Positions 23,807-33,589 of a stretch of 64,000 nucleotides of DNA are shown here, piece after piece. Each line of letters starts with the position of its first letter. Position 1 is the stretch's first letter. The translations under genes and the position numbers were made by a program. Source of the stretch: Dictyophora rubrovolvata (taxonomy: Eukaryota > Basidiomycota > Agaricomycetes > Phallales > Phallaceae). The DNA is taken from contig CP114124.1 in NCBI GenBank assembly GCA_029959195.1, forward strand, positions 1,426,001 through 1,490,000, in the 5' to 3' direction. Under the pieces are notes generated by a model that was given only the letters and a program-made list of their open reading frames with translations, ran no database searches and had not been told where the DNA came from.

Positions 23807-24394
23807 ATAGTATCTGGGGGAAATATGGCGGATGACAACTGGAAGTCTACCCTTACAACGAAATAACTTTATTGAATTGAAGAATCTTGTAGAGTTGGTA
23901 GAAAAAAGCAAAGCATTTTACAAAGAGCGCCAACATCAAGGCTACCAGCGAGAGAATCATTGAGCACTTTAAGCGCTGGGAGTCTATTCCCTGCACAATC
24001 TCTGTCCACGCTTGACTGTGGCACGTTTATTGCAATTCTGGGTATTTGATCGTCATTACTTCAACTAACTTGCAAGTAGCAATAGGGTGTTATTGGGAGT
24101 GGGCATGATGATAGATATGGGCAACAATTCGAGTCGAATATTGGGGGCTAACGTTGGACAGCGAACCGTTCCATTATTATTCTTACCATGCACTTCATGA
24201 ATCAATCAAAATCTTTAATTCTTGACTTTCTCAGTCGCCATCAGGATTTTTATGTTGACTTCGTGTCTTACCGCTGCACTTGAACTTTGCGGGACCTGCC
24301 ACCCCCTAGTCGACCCCCTTTAAGGCAGAACTCTTATTCCGCCATATACGATTCTCTTTGATCAGGACCGCCACCATCAATTACTCGTCCTGGA
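23807..24394. other. intergenic stretch, 3' end of Dak and promoter of the kinase gene
   Basis: No coding signal is seen. A CCCCCTTTAAGG segment near 24316 and an A/T-rich ATATACG near 24346 could be promoter elements for the kinase at 24395. Confidence 0.45.
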
Positions 24395-25635
24395 ATGGCC
24401 AAGGGACATTGTAAACACTCCGGAATCGTTTTAAGCGCAGATGAGAAGAAGCGGTATCCTCTTCTGGGTGCTTCATTAGGCTGGGCTTCAGTTTGCCTGG
24501 TATCTGGGCTCGGTCAAGGAGGAATTGGCTCCGTTTATCTTGCAGAAGAGTGCCCAGCGCACCGGAATACTCTTGCCAAGGTTGTGACAACCACAGCTAA
24601 ACTAACCGCTGTTAAAGTCGTCGACACTCGCAAGGCCGATCCTGCTTTTATCCCCTACCTCAAGAAAGAGTACACGTTGCACGCGGAAGCTTTACCCCAT
24701 CCGAATATCGTTCAAATCTACTCTTTTTATCAAACACCGGAGAACACCTTAACCTTTTTCGAATACATAAAGGACGGTGATTTCTTCGACTTGCTAGAAA
24801 AACACGGCGAAACTCTTTCGCGTAATAACGCACTGCTCAAAATCATATATCTGCAAGTACTCGATGCTGTGGCTCACATTCACAGTAAAGGGATCTATCA
24901 TTGTGATATTAAACCCGAAAACTTCCTCTGCAAACGGGAAGGAGACGTGATAAGAGTCTTATTAACCGACTTTGGCTGTAGCGTCGACAAGCCGATAATA
25001 TACAGCTACGAGGGACTTTATGACGGGACGAGTTTTTATTGGCCTCCAGGTAAAACATCTCTCTCCCTTCTCCTTCTTTTTAATCTTCAGTGTTACTTAA
25101 TTTGAGCATATATTTCTTAGAGTGCCTACCCGAGGAGATGTCAGCATGTACTCTTCCCGCTGCCACCGACATTTGGTCGTTAGGCGTTTTCCTCTACAAC
25201 ATGTGTTCTGGCGGTCTAATGCCCTGGTTTGAAGCTAGCTATAAGTATAACGCAGACTACCGTTCTTATGAAGATAACCCTGTGGTGTTCTTTAAAGGAT
25301 TTGAGCTATCTTCTGCCGTACAGGATTTCCTACAAACGACATGGGCTGAGAACCCATGGGAACGTGACAAGACCAGTGTGGTCTCTCTGCGGAAGAAAAT
25401 CGAAGCAATTGATATATTCACTACCTATGCTGACGCCGGGAGTGTTTTGCAAAGCAACCATAGACAACAACCTTTGCTTGATCTAAAAGCTTGGCAGCGT
25501 GGACGTTGCACCGACAGGACCCGGCAACGCGGGAAGAGGTACCACATCACTAAAGCACAATTCAAGCAGTGGGTTTCTGCTTGGAGATTTAAGAGCCTTC
25601 GCTACTCGCTTTTTCAGTTCCTGGAGTTGAACTGA
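24395..25635 (+). CDS. Ser/Thr protein kinase, Ran1/Ksp1-like in layout
   Basis: Two exons are joined at ...FYWPPG/ECLPEEM across a 69-bp intron. The kinase domain is complete: glycine loop GLGQGGIGSVYLAE, beta-3 lysine TAVKVVDTRK, alpha-C glutamate in LKKEYTLHAEA, catalytic loop YHCDIKPENFL, Mg-binding DFGCS, activation segment with the PPE triad (WPPECLPEEM), and the F-helix ATDIWSLGVFLYNMCSGG. The catalytic loop has HCD instead of HRD, so it belongs to the non-RD kinases and is probably not controlled by activation-loop phosphorylation. A basic C-terminal extension of about 80 residues (TDRTRQRGKRYHITKAQFKQ onward) has no recognisable domain. Similar stand-alone kinases are common in agaricomycetes. 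Substrates are unknown. Confidence 0.85.
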
Positions 25636-25913
25636 TTTGGGGTTCAAGCTCAACGGACTTTTTTATTGGACTCTTATCCTTATTGCTGTATTTATTACCA
25701 CAAAAATTGTGATATAGTGTACTTTTGAATCTTCGAGCCGCGAGCGGTCGACATATGGAGATGAGACTATGAGAGATCCTGAAGTTAATTTAGTTGGTAA
25801 TTAAACAATCAAAGAATTATGATTGTGTCTAGTACATGCAATACTACATGATCCGTCCGCCATAAAGAGGGGTGACGAGGGAATCTGGGGGGGAAAAGCC
25901 AAAAGGTGGTCAT

Positions 25914-26783
25914 TTATTGTCTGGCGCTTTGCCCACTTTTGGAGTCGCGGTTTTGCATTGCTCGTAGATCAGTCCAGACTTCCTCAGTAGCTACCGCCAA
26001 ACGGGTGCGTATGCTTCCGAAACTATCCAAAGCAGGCCGAACATCGAGAGAAAAAGCGGGAGTGCCGTCGGGTTCTGGAGGTGCGCCGTAGTAATCTATA
26101 ACGTAACGCACTTCTTCGTTACTTCGCGGTCGACGGATAATCCAATCGTGCCGGTCAAAGGGCGGTTCATCACTACGGAAGAGTAAGTTCGTTAAAGAAA
26201 ACGCACGTAAAAGATAAAGAAAAACGTGGCACTTGCTTGAATCTCGATGGCATTAAACGTCCGAGTAATAAGAAGAATCTTGCCTTTGGTGATAACTCTC
26301 CTGGTCGGCCCTGAAATCGAGCGAGTTCGATTTTGTCTTCTCTACAGAGAAAAATGAGTGTCACTAGTGGCAAAGAGATAAAAAAAAAGAAAATTATGCG
26401 AACGCGGGATTTGCTCTCTGTTCCCATCTGATGACCTCCCTCCACGCCGCCTCATTCAGCCAATTATGCACCTGCACCATCATATCCACGTCTTCCTCTG
26501 GGGTTCCCATTCCTTTACGTACAAGAGCATTGTGAAATTGCTGAGGCGAAGGATAATCCCAAGTCACACCCGAGTTGCTTTTAGGGATGGTAGATGACAT
26601 TCGTTCGGTTGACAAACTCGAAGAGCTTGAAGGTGAATTTGAAAGATCTTCTGGTATGTTGTTAAGCGGGTTCAAAGCGGAGCGTTGGATAGGACATTCG
26701 GTGGGCCGTTGAGAGTTGTAGTCTATTGGACATTTCGCTTGGTTTTGAGGCGGAGGTGAACTTTGCGATGTGGTTTGGCCCAT
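25914..26783 (-). CDS. CYC3: cytochrome c heme lyase (holocytochrome c synthase)
   Basis: Starting at ATG 26783, MGQTTSQSSPPPQNQAKCPI begins a Pro/Ser-rich leader with two Cys-Pro heme-binding motifs (KCPIDY, ECPIQ). The conserved core follows: VTWDYPSPQQFHNALVRKGM, PEEDVDMMVQVHNWLNEAAW and REVIRWEQ, with VHN containing the histidine known in human HCCS to ligate heme. Later exons give GRPGELSPKAR, PPFDRHDWIIRRP and EEVRYVIDYYGAPPEPDGTP, all diagnostic. Four exons give about 240 residues. The enzyme attaches heme covalently to the CxxCH of apocytochrome c in the mitochondrial intermembrane space. It is a full-length, apparently intact copy. I cannot tell from sequence whether it also serves cytochrome c1. 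Confidence 0.92.
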
Positions 26784-27174
26784 GATTTTTACTGTCACGC
26801 TCAGGCCGGTCACGCCGGTGCCGTCGTATTAACGCTACCTTTTCTTCATCATTTTTGGCAACTCACTAAAGCTCGTATGGACCTGTGTAACGGATATTTG
26901 CGGCGACTCGCCATTAGTACCAACAATGGACGAAATTAGTACGCCAAACTCTCATCCGAAATTCCCTGTCTGTGGTCACTAATTCATCACACCGACGTCA
27001 CTGGGCAAGCATAAGTGTACGGCTTTGAATCCGATTCGGGCTGGCGCAGTATTTCGAATATTTCAATTTAACAAGTTATGTGATGATATATGACAATTTA
27101 CAAGCAAACAAACAAAAACAAGGGAGAAACTTCACTTCATCCTAAGGGAGCCCGCTTGACGTTGACTCCCTGAC
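26784..27174. other. intergenic stretch between heme lyase and profilin
   Basis: This is the promoter side of the heme lyase and the 3' side of profilin. No coding, RNA or repeat signal was found. Confidence 0.5.
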
Positions 27175-27771
27175 TTAAAATCCTGCAGTTATTAAATAAT
27201 CAGCAAGTCCCTCCACGACTGCGGCTGCTTCCGCATGCTGAGTAGGTGCAGCGTATTCCGCTACGATAATAGCTTGTACACTCTTAACCAGTAAGCAGCC
27301 AGAAGTCTGAATAACAGATTGGTCCTCAAGAAATGATGATACCAGTGAGGAGACGTACACCTTGCTTTCCATAGATCGATCGAGAATCTGCCAATAGAGT
27401 GAAAAACTTCTTATTATTTAGACGAATACCATTCGCTTGAGTGGTGTCTGGATTTTTGTGGGCGGAAAGGATTGCTGCTTGCTCTTGTGCTGAAAGCTTA
27501 TGACGATTAATGACGAAACCCAAAATGAATGATTTTCGGAAGAGATGGCAGGATTGTTCATTTAACGAGTGTCTTTTGAAAGGAATGTGGTCATCGTTCA
27601 ATTCACCTTATAGTCTGCACTCTCTGCCCAAATACCTCCTTTCTGTCCTAAAATGGCTGCTCTGGCGATCTTTCCAGTTCCAACGAGATTATTATCGACA
27701 TACGCTAGGGAAGGAAGAGAATAAGATCGCGAAGAGTTTATTTACTCAGAGATCATACATTGCCAGGACAT
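27175..27771 (-). CDS. profilin
   Basis: A 13-nt first exon at 27759-27771 splices to give the classic start MSWQSYVDNNLVGTGKIARA. Later exons give AAILGQKGGIWAESADYK, LSAQEQAAILSAHKNP, then SRSIYGKQG, and the C-terminal helix AEAAAVVEGLADYLITAGF. The Trp of MSWQ, the Trp of GIWA and the C-terminal Tyr form the poly-proline binding face. The total is about 132 residues, the usual profilin size. Profilin binds monomeric actin, promotes nucleotide exchange and feeds formins through their proline-rich FH1 domains. The segment around SRSIYGKQGDQSVIQTSGC depends on my choice of donor GGT/GTACGT. The gene lies about 7 kb from the tropomyosin pair. Confidence 0.9.
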
Positions 27772-28448
27772 TTCCAAGAGTCAAAGAACTATGTGTTGAA
27801 CGAAAGAGATGTTGTGGATGTTATAGGAAGGTTTTCGGGTTTCAATGGCTGTTTAGGAGATAGCAAGATTATAGGGCTCTCGGCGATCTCCGGGATAAGG
27901 GAATTTCGGTCGTTGAAGTAAGCGCTCTAATCGCGTGCATGCTCTTCAACCCACCAACGAATAATTGCCAATGTTTTGGGGAGCTCGAGGAAATGCCCTT
28001 TTAGTTTTTCTGTTCATGTGATCATCAACTCTTGTCCTAAGTCTCCATCTAAGTTTCGATTATCAAGATCATTAAGACCTCTCGATGTTTCAGTGAGCGG
28101 AGATGCAATGACAGAAGCGGCTGTTTGAGTGCTAGGACAGAGACGAGAAATGTTCCCGCTCCGAACTCTTTCTTTTTATGTTTGCCTTCTTCGTTTCGAT
28201 CGTTGTATGTCGGACAAACGACGTTCAAGGTTTATGTATTGTTTCCCCTTTCCTTGTCCCCATATGTAAATATGTAGATACACGAGTCCTTTCGAACATT
28301 GTCTTCTCTTTACCAACGTCGTTGCTCGGCTAAGTTCTCATTTACGGCTGAATGATGAAAGTATCAGCTGAAATTTGCATGTAAATAGGTGTTGGAATCC
28401 CAGGCTCGACGATGTAGCGGACACAGACTTCACATTATTCGCGACGCT

Positions 28449-28781
28449 TTATGGGGGACGTGCAAGGCGTGCTTTGTTTACAGCAGCAAGATGCTCTGAA
28501 AATGAAGACTACCAGGTAAGAATGCTGAATGGTACAGTTTTTTTCACGGTGTTCCGACATCAGGGTAAATACGGCATGTCCATATAATAAATAGATATGA
28601 CATGGTACTCACGGCAAATCAATACGGAACCTGATTGATACCCGTTGTCTTTGGGACGCGCTTGTGGATCAGGCTCCTCCACAGTGTGTGCTATATTGGA
28701 AATTCGGTCAGCCAACGTGTTATATGGAGCCAAGGGTATTGGTTGTGGCTGAGATGTTGCAGGTGTGCAGACGATATAATA
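28449..28781 (-). CDS. candidate partial spliced gene, unrecognised
   Basis: On the minus strand an open 169-nt block (28781-28613) is bounded by an acceptor TTCACTAG and an excellent donor C/GTGAGT. It reads with coding flavour, for example APYNTLADRISNIAHTVEEP and DPQARPKDNGYQSGSVLIC. An acceptor TTTTCAG leads to a 47-nt exon (28495-28449) that continues in frame as HLAAVNKARLARPP and stops. The upstream exon with the start codon was not found; candidate ATGs near 28850 do not join in phase. I do not recognise the family. It may be a small gene, a 3' part of one, or a non-coding spliced transcript. Confidence 0.35.
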
Positions 28782-29159
28782 CTAGTGAAAGTATTTTTAG
28801 ATCCTCATAGCTAATGTTCTCATGGCTCATGTTATACTTCTGTTGTCCATATTTTAACGGGACGGGATAGGGAAATGCAAACGAATATGAATGAATGTAG
28901 ACTATCTAGTGTGATGATTATGGTGTGTAGAAGAGGATGGATGTCTTTAGCACTCGTTGCGCTCGACGTTGGTGCCGCTTCCTATATCAAATCCCTAGTC
29001 AATAATACCCATCAGCGCTCCAGCACTCCTCCGCCTCGTCATAAAACGTAGTAGCAATACAACTTGGAGACTAAATGCAGGAGGAAGAGCAAACTTTGAA
29101 GCTCCCTGACTACTTCATATCACGTCATGTATGACAGTGATCTTCACGAGTGGCTACAA

Positions 29160-29167
29160 TATAAAAG
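29160..29167 (+). promoter_or_regulatory. orphan TATA box
   Basis: TATAAAAG occurs in a non-coding region, and no recognisable plus-strand gene follows within 1 kb. It could be chance or mark an unannotated transcript. Confidence 0.25.
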
Positions 29168-29554
29168 GACAACGTCGTTTACGGCAAGTGAAGCGAAATA
29201 TAACATCGTAGGTTTTCCCTTGGATATCTATACATTATTATTAATCATGCTTTGAGATCTTAGTGTTCCTAATAATCCTCCTACCGTACCCAGCGATCAG
29301 TGGTATTTTACCCAATGCGAATGCAGAAATATTTCATTGCAGACGGCGTCGCACTCACGACCATCAATGGCATTTTTAACAAATCACGTCCAGTGAGAAC
29401 TCTCCCATATTTCATTGGTTCCTAGTTCTCATTTCATACAAACAATCACACAAGAATTAATATTCCAGCTAATAAGTGTAGAAGGTTGGCCCGGCAGCAT
29501 CGTACATCGTGCATCCCAAGCTTTTGTCCTTGCCGCTTGTCGGCCTTGTCCAAG

Positions 29555-30048
29555 TCATTTTGAGAATGTGCGGATGATTTTAGCGGATATGTGGAGAAAG
29601 AAGATTGATGCGATGAAGGAAAGTGAAAGAACGAGGACGATAAAGGGGTCACTAAATGAGCGTGAAATATTAGTTTTTGCTATGGAATAACAAGGGACTG
29701 AGGGTATAAAACTCACACTCTGAGACCTGGTGAATCATCCGTGTATAGTTTCAGCATTGTGTTGGATGATCCTCCTGCACCAGCTGCACGCGATGAGTTT
29801 GGTCGGTTTACAGCATTACCGGTTGCACGACGTCTTTACAAAAACAAAAAAATCAAGTAGAATCAAGTCGTGAGCCTGACGAGTGGGGGAAATATGTACC
29901 TAATTGCACCAGCTGGTTTGGCTACACTACTAGCACGTCCATTAACTTGCTGCGGTGCTGCGTCTGAGTCAGACTAAATTTGAGAACGAGCATAATTAAC
30001 GGTTTTTGTAGAGCATGTTTAAAGAGAACGTGTTGGTCTACTTACCAT
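29555..30048 (-). CDS. SBH1: Sec61 beta subunit (Sbh1-like)
   Basis: The spliced protein is 96 residues. The first coding exon is just the ATG (30048-30046), immediately followed by GTAAGT. Exon 2 begins SDSDAAPQQVNGRASSVAKP, then RRRATGNAVNRPNSSRAAGA and MLKLYTDDSPGLRV, and the last exon encodes DPFIVLVLSLSFIASIFFLH and ISAKIIRTFSK. This is the tail-anchored beta subunit of the Sec61 translocon: a cytosolic Gly/Ser-rich head, the conserved YTDDSPGLRVDP box and one C-terminal transmembrane helix. It assists co-translational protein translocation into the ER and contacts the exocyst and SRP receptor in yeast. It is head-to-head with a VAMP7-type SNARE, 158 bp between start codons. Confidence 0.92.
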
Positions 30049-30206
30049 GGTTTTTGAAGAGTTGAAATGATGAATATGTAAACGTGTGCACTATTTGCTG
30101 GCGGGAAGAAGTTTGCTTAGGTAAGGCGTAGCCGCGTCACAGCAATTTGTCACACCGTCGCAACGTCACTCACTTCTCTCTCCATTACCCAGCTTCGTTA
30201 TTCATC

Positions 30207-31115
30207 ATGTCGCTCATTCACGCCGTTGTTGCGCATACCCCAACTATACTTGCTGAGGCATCTAATGGGGATCATAACTTTTCTCAAGGTTTTAGCCATC
30301 TTGCGTTATTTGGTTACGCATCTGACGGTTGACTTTTACAATAACATAGCTGTGCACAAAATCTTGTCAAAGATTCCACCGAACAATTCCAAGTTAACTT
30401 GTGCGGTATTCATTTCAGCCAAATTTGCTTAAATACTAAATTTATGTCACAAGATGTTTGGGAACAATATCTTTTCCACTATGTTTCTGAAGGCGGCATA
30501 ACATACCTCGTCATGGCTAATGACTCGCTCGGGCGGTACGTCCAATATCAGCCCATCTCCTAGACGAATTTCAGTAACTTATGCTTACATGTAGCCGCGT
30601 GCCATTTTCATTCCTCCTAACCGTTCAACGCCAATTCACAGCCGAACACCCAACACCACCAGACTCGGATCACGCCCTCCAACAATCCTTCGGCCCAGTC
30701 CTTTCAAAACTTATGTCCGACTTCAACACCCAACAATCGTCAGGCTCTGGCGCTTCATCGTCCCAAAACGCTGACGCCATCCAACAAGCTCAAAATGAAT
30801 TAAGTCAGGTCAAAGATATTATGGTCCATAATGTCGAACAGATTTTGAGCCGTGGTGAAAGGATTGAGTTGCTCGTTGATAAGACGGATACGATGGCTGG
30901 TCAGAGTTTGGCGTTTAGACGGGGTGCCAAGAATGCTAGACGAAAGATGTTTTGGAAAAACCAGAAGATTATCGCGCTCTCCGGCGCCGTTGGCGTGGTT
31001 TGTATCCTATCTTATATCCATCTGCGCATTGTCCCTATACTCATATCAATTAAAACAGGTGTTCATATATTTGATTACCGCGCAATTTTGCGGCGCTGGA
31101 CTGAACCAATGCTGA
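30207..31115 (+). CDS. VAMP7-type longin R-SNARE
   Basis: From ATG 30207: MSLIHAVVAHTPTILAEASN starts a longin domain that continues as AVHKILSKIPPNNSKLTY, then VWEQYLFHYVSEGGITYLVM, ANDSLGRRVPFSFLLTVQRQ. The SNARE helix includes QAQNELSQVKDIMVHNVEQI and LSRGERIELLVDKTDTMAGQ with the zero-layer arginine. It ends with RRKMFWKNQK and a C-terminal membrane anchor encoded across the last intron (IIALSGAVGVVFIYLITAQF). About five exons give ~225 residues. Such SNAREs act in fusion with vacuole, endosome and plasma membrane, and the longin domain can fold back to inhibit. The donor T/GTGCGG in the longin region was chosen because it restores the family sequence TYVWEQYLF. Confidence 0.92.
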
Positions 31116-31685
31116 ATGTATATTATATTTATCCTCTCGAATTTCGTCATTCTCAATAACGCCTTCGTTTTTTCCCTTTTTTATTGTGCCCACAGCATGC
31201 TGTATTCATTTCATTCTTGTACTTTTTCGTTTTTAGGAGTGGATTATCGAAAATTATGAAGATACATTATATTAAACGAGGACATTTATTGTTAGCCCAA
31301 TAGAACTGGATCTTACTGGTAGAATTTAACGACCACGAAATGATCTTTTTTGCCAGAATACTCGACTGTCACGGGGCCTCCCTTCTCCACGATATTTTAT
31401 CACAACAATAGCGATTCACACCTCTTAAACAAGTTCATTTCTGACAATCCTCTCGTGTAGTATGTATAAAGTACTTCAATTAGCGCTGCATGCATAAAGA
31501 TACCCATCACAAACACCTTGGTGAATCTACACGGAATATACTAAGTAATGCAAAAGGAGAGGAACAATTTTACATTCGCATCACAATACAAATTTATCAG
31601 AACCTGGGCATACAATTTATTGTGATAAACACATTCAATCCAATATCGAATGACTCATTAAAAAAGGATAAATTATACCAGCAAA
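31116..31685. other. convergent intergenic stretch
   Basis: This holds the 3' flanks of the SNARE and the C2-domain genes. It is A/T-rich with no coding signal. Confidence 0.5.
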
Positions 31686-33010
31686 TCATCGCCAAGCCCC
31701 GGGTATGTCAGCTTCACCTCCACCTTCTTCTGCTGCCAGTCGTCGAGCTAGTTCTGCATCTTCTTCCTCCATTCGCAATCTCTCAATATCTAAACCCTCA
31801 CTTTCGGCTAGTTTCGCAGCGAATTCGGCATCGCTTTCTTCCAGCTGATGTCTGAACAACTCTTGAGGATCTTGGGGTCTAGGAGGTAATTGAGGCGGAA
31901 TTCGAGATTTCACGGGTATGGGCGAGGACTTCAGATGTGCCGGACGGAGAACTGAAGGAACGTGTTGGAGGGGTTTCGCCGGAGGCGATGAACCTGCTTT
32001 AGGTTGCGGTCCAACATCTAGGAAGGGTATATTCTTTAATGTCGGATCTTGGAATTTCGGTGGAGGGAGAGGTGTAGGGTTTGTAGCTAGGGACGCTGGT
32101 GAAGGAGATAGTGATATACTGAGTTGGAGAAAGGGAAGCGGTAGAGAGGGATTTTGGATAGCTTCATTTGATGAGACTGGGGGCGTCGGAACGTGTGAAG
32201 GGGGCTGAGGGGGGTGAGGAGATTGACGGCCTGGATGAATCTTAGGAACCTGCAAAGAAGGCGGAAGTTCTTGGGGCGAATGCGAGGTATGAGGATGGGG
32301 CGATGCAACCCGACCTGACGGTGTATCGGGTTGGCCGGGTGTAGTTAAATCTCCCGAACCAGTAATCGGGGCCTTCTGAGGAGATAGATATGGTGATGTT
32401 CGTTCTTTGGGAGGCGTGACGGGCGGTCTCGATAGTCTATCCTTCGGGAGTAGCTTTGACGGCCGTCGTACTAGTGGAGGAGGTTCCGCTGAATAATAAG
32501 TCATTTCCAAATATATCTCTCCTCTGAAGGATTTATCCAGTTCCAGGGTAACCCATTCTACGGAACGTCGATTGTTTGTAACCGATGTTCTAAAAGAATG
32601 TAAGATACGCACCATCGAACTCCCCTTTCCTTAATGTCTCGCTAATGTCAACTTCTGTTTCACCTATCAGTTCATCGTCTTTGTATTCCTTGGAGTATAC
32701 AGAAATCTTTAATTTGCGATTCAAGCCAGAAGGCTGATTATAGATGTCGATACGGAATTCATCATCCCAAACAGGATGTTGTCCTCCCTTGGGCTCGACT
32801 TTAGTCTGATGCTTCACACTCCCCAGCTGAACAACAGCATAGGGATCTTGCTTGTAGAACGTATGTGAATCTTTGAGATGTCGCTGAATTTACTTGGGTC
32901 AACGCTCTTACTTTGACAACGCGACAATGGTGCGACGAATTTTTCAATCAAAGACTCACGGCTTTTAACACTACAACAACCAGTGTACCCAGCTTCTTCT
33001 TAGTAGACAT
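31686..33010 (-). CDS. C2-domain protein with proline-rich tail, Inn1/Fic1-like
   Basis: From ATG 33010: MSTKKKLGTLVVVVLKA begins a C2 domain. It continues RHLKDSHTFYKQDPYAVVQL, VEPKGGQHPVWDDEFRIDIY, LKISVYSKEYKDDELIGETE and, after an intron placed at GEFD/EWVTLE, FRGEIYLEMTYYSAEPPPLV. The rest is Pro/Ser-rich with many PxxP motifs (KLLPKDRLSRPPVTPPKERT, PSHVPTPPVSS, PPQLPPRPQDPQELF). It ends in an acidic helix (LEESDAEFAAKLAESEGLDI) resembling a ubiquitin-binding or coiled tail. A single N-terminal C2 plus PxxP tail is the layout of budding-yeast Inn1 and fission-yeast Fic1, which link the cytokinetic ring to the membrane through SH3 proteins. Orthology is inferred from domain order. Confidence 0.75.
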
Positions 33011-33589
33011 GCTAGATCAAATGACCGGGCGATATCTAATCAGAGTCCGGGGTGTTTTCGGTTTCATGTGCCTTTTGGACGCTACTACGTAGGTAACGGT
33101 GATCCTGGGAATGTTTACGTACTCGAACTATGACGTGACGTCATTTGCCTCCGCAAAATGACCACGGGCAACGGGCCACCGGCAGTTGAATTTGAAGAGT
33201 ACACCTATGACCTCATTTTCCCTTCAGGATACGCTTATTTCTTATTTTTAATCAAGGCGTTCCCTTCAATTAAGCATAGATTTTACAAGATGTCTTCCAT
33301 CGGTTCTAGGACGACACCATTAATTTTAAATAATATACTACGGCTTGAGCTAGGAATATACAAACTGAGAGCTCCCTGAAAAGGGTAGCATATGGAATAC
33401 AAAAAGAAAAAAAAGAAAACGATTACAAGCAATGAGCAAAATGCAGTCGTGGATTTACACTAAAATCGTGGTTAGATGCTGTTGACAAATGCCGAGCAAG
33501 TCAACCAACTCACTTGTGAGATACGAAATTTTCAACAAGAGGAAAGAAAAAAGCGAACACATACTATATGAATTGCAGAAACATAATGA
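33011..33589. other. promoter of the C2 gene and 3' flank of the double cysteine-module gene
   Basis: Contains a perfect CRE-type palindrome at 33136. A 73-codon open frame at 33158-33379 (MTTGNGPPAVEFEEYTYDLI...) has no family resemblance and I do not call it. Confidence 0.45.
33136..33143. promoter_or_regulatory. CRE/ATF-type palindrome TGACGTCA
   Basis: This perfect 8-bp bZIP (ATF/CREB) site lies 126 bp upstream of the C2-gene start, directly after a further TGACG half-site. In fungi such sites bind Atf1/Sko1-type stress regulators. Use in vivo is inferred. Confidence 0.45.

Larger units (their letters stand above)
27772..29554. other. gene-poor 1.8 kb stretch
   Basis: This is the largest gap in the window. 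From 27772 to 28448 I see only A/T- and pyrimidine-rich promoter-like sequence. A possible spliced minus-strand transcript lies at 28449-28781. From 28782 to 29554 there is a plus-strand TATAAAAG at 29160-29167 with no recognised gene behind it. No tRNA-like B box or repeat was found. Confidence 0.5.

Noticed and set aside
28375-28587. 70-codon plus-strand frame in the large gap
   Set aside because: It overlaps the better-supported minus-strand spliced candidate and has no splice or family support.
29470-29560. Possible tRNA-like segment (GGTTGGCCCGGCAGCATCG)
   Set aside because: I could not fold an acceptor stem or find a TTCRANNC box; most of it is the 3' flank of Sec61 beta on the other strand.
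33158-33379. 73-codon frame beginning MTTGNGPPAVEFEEYTYD
   Set aside because: It begins near the promoter of the C2 gene, has no resemblance to a known family and lacks a convincing promoter of its own. Kept only as a remark.
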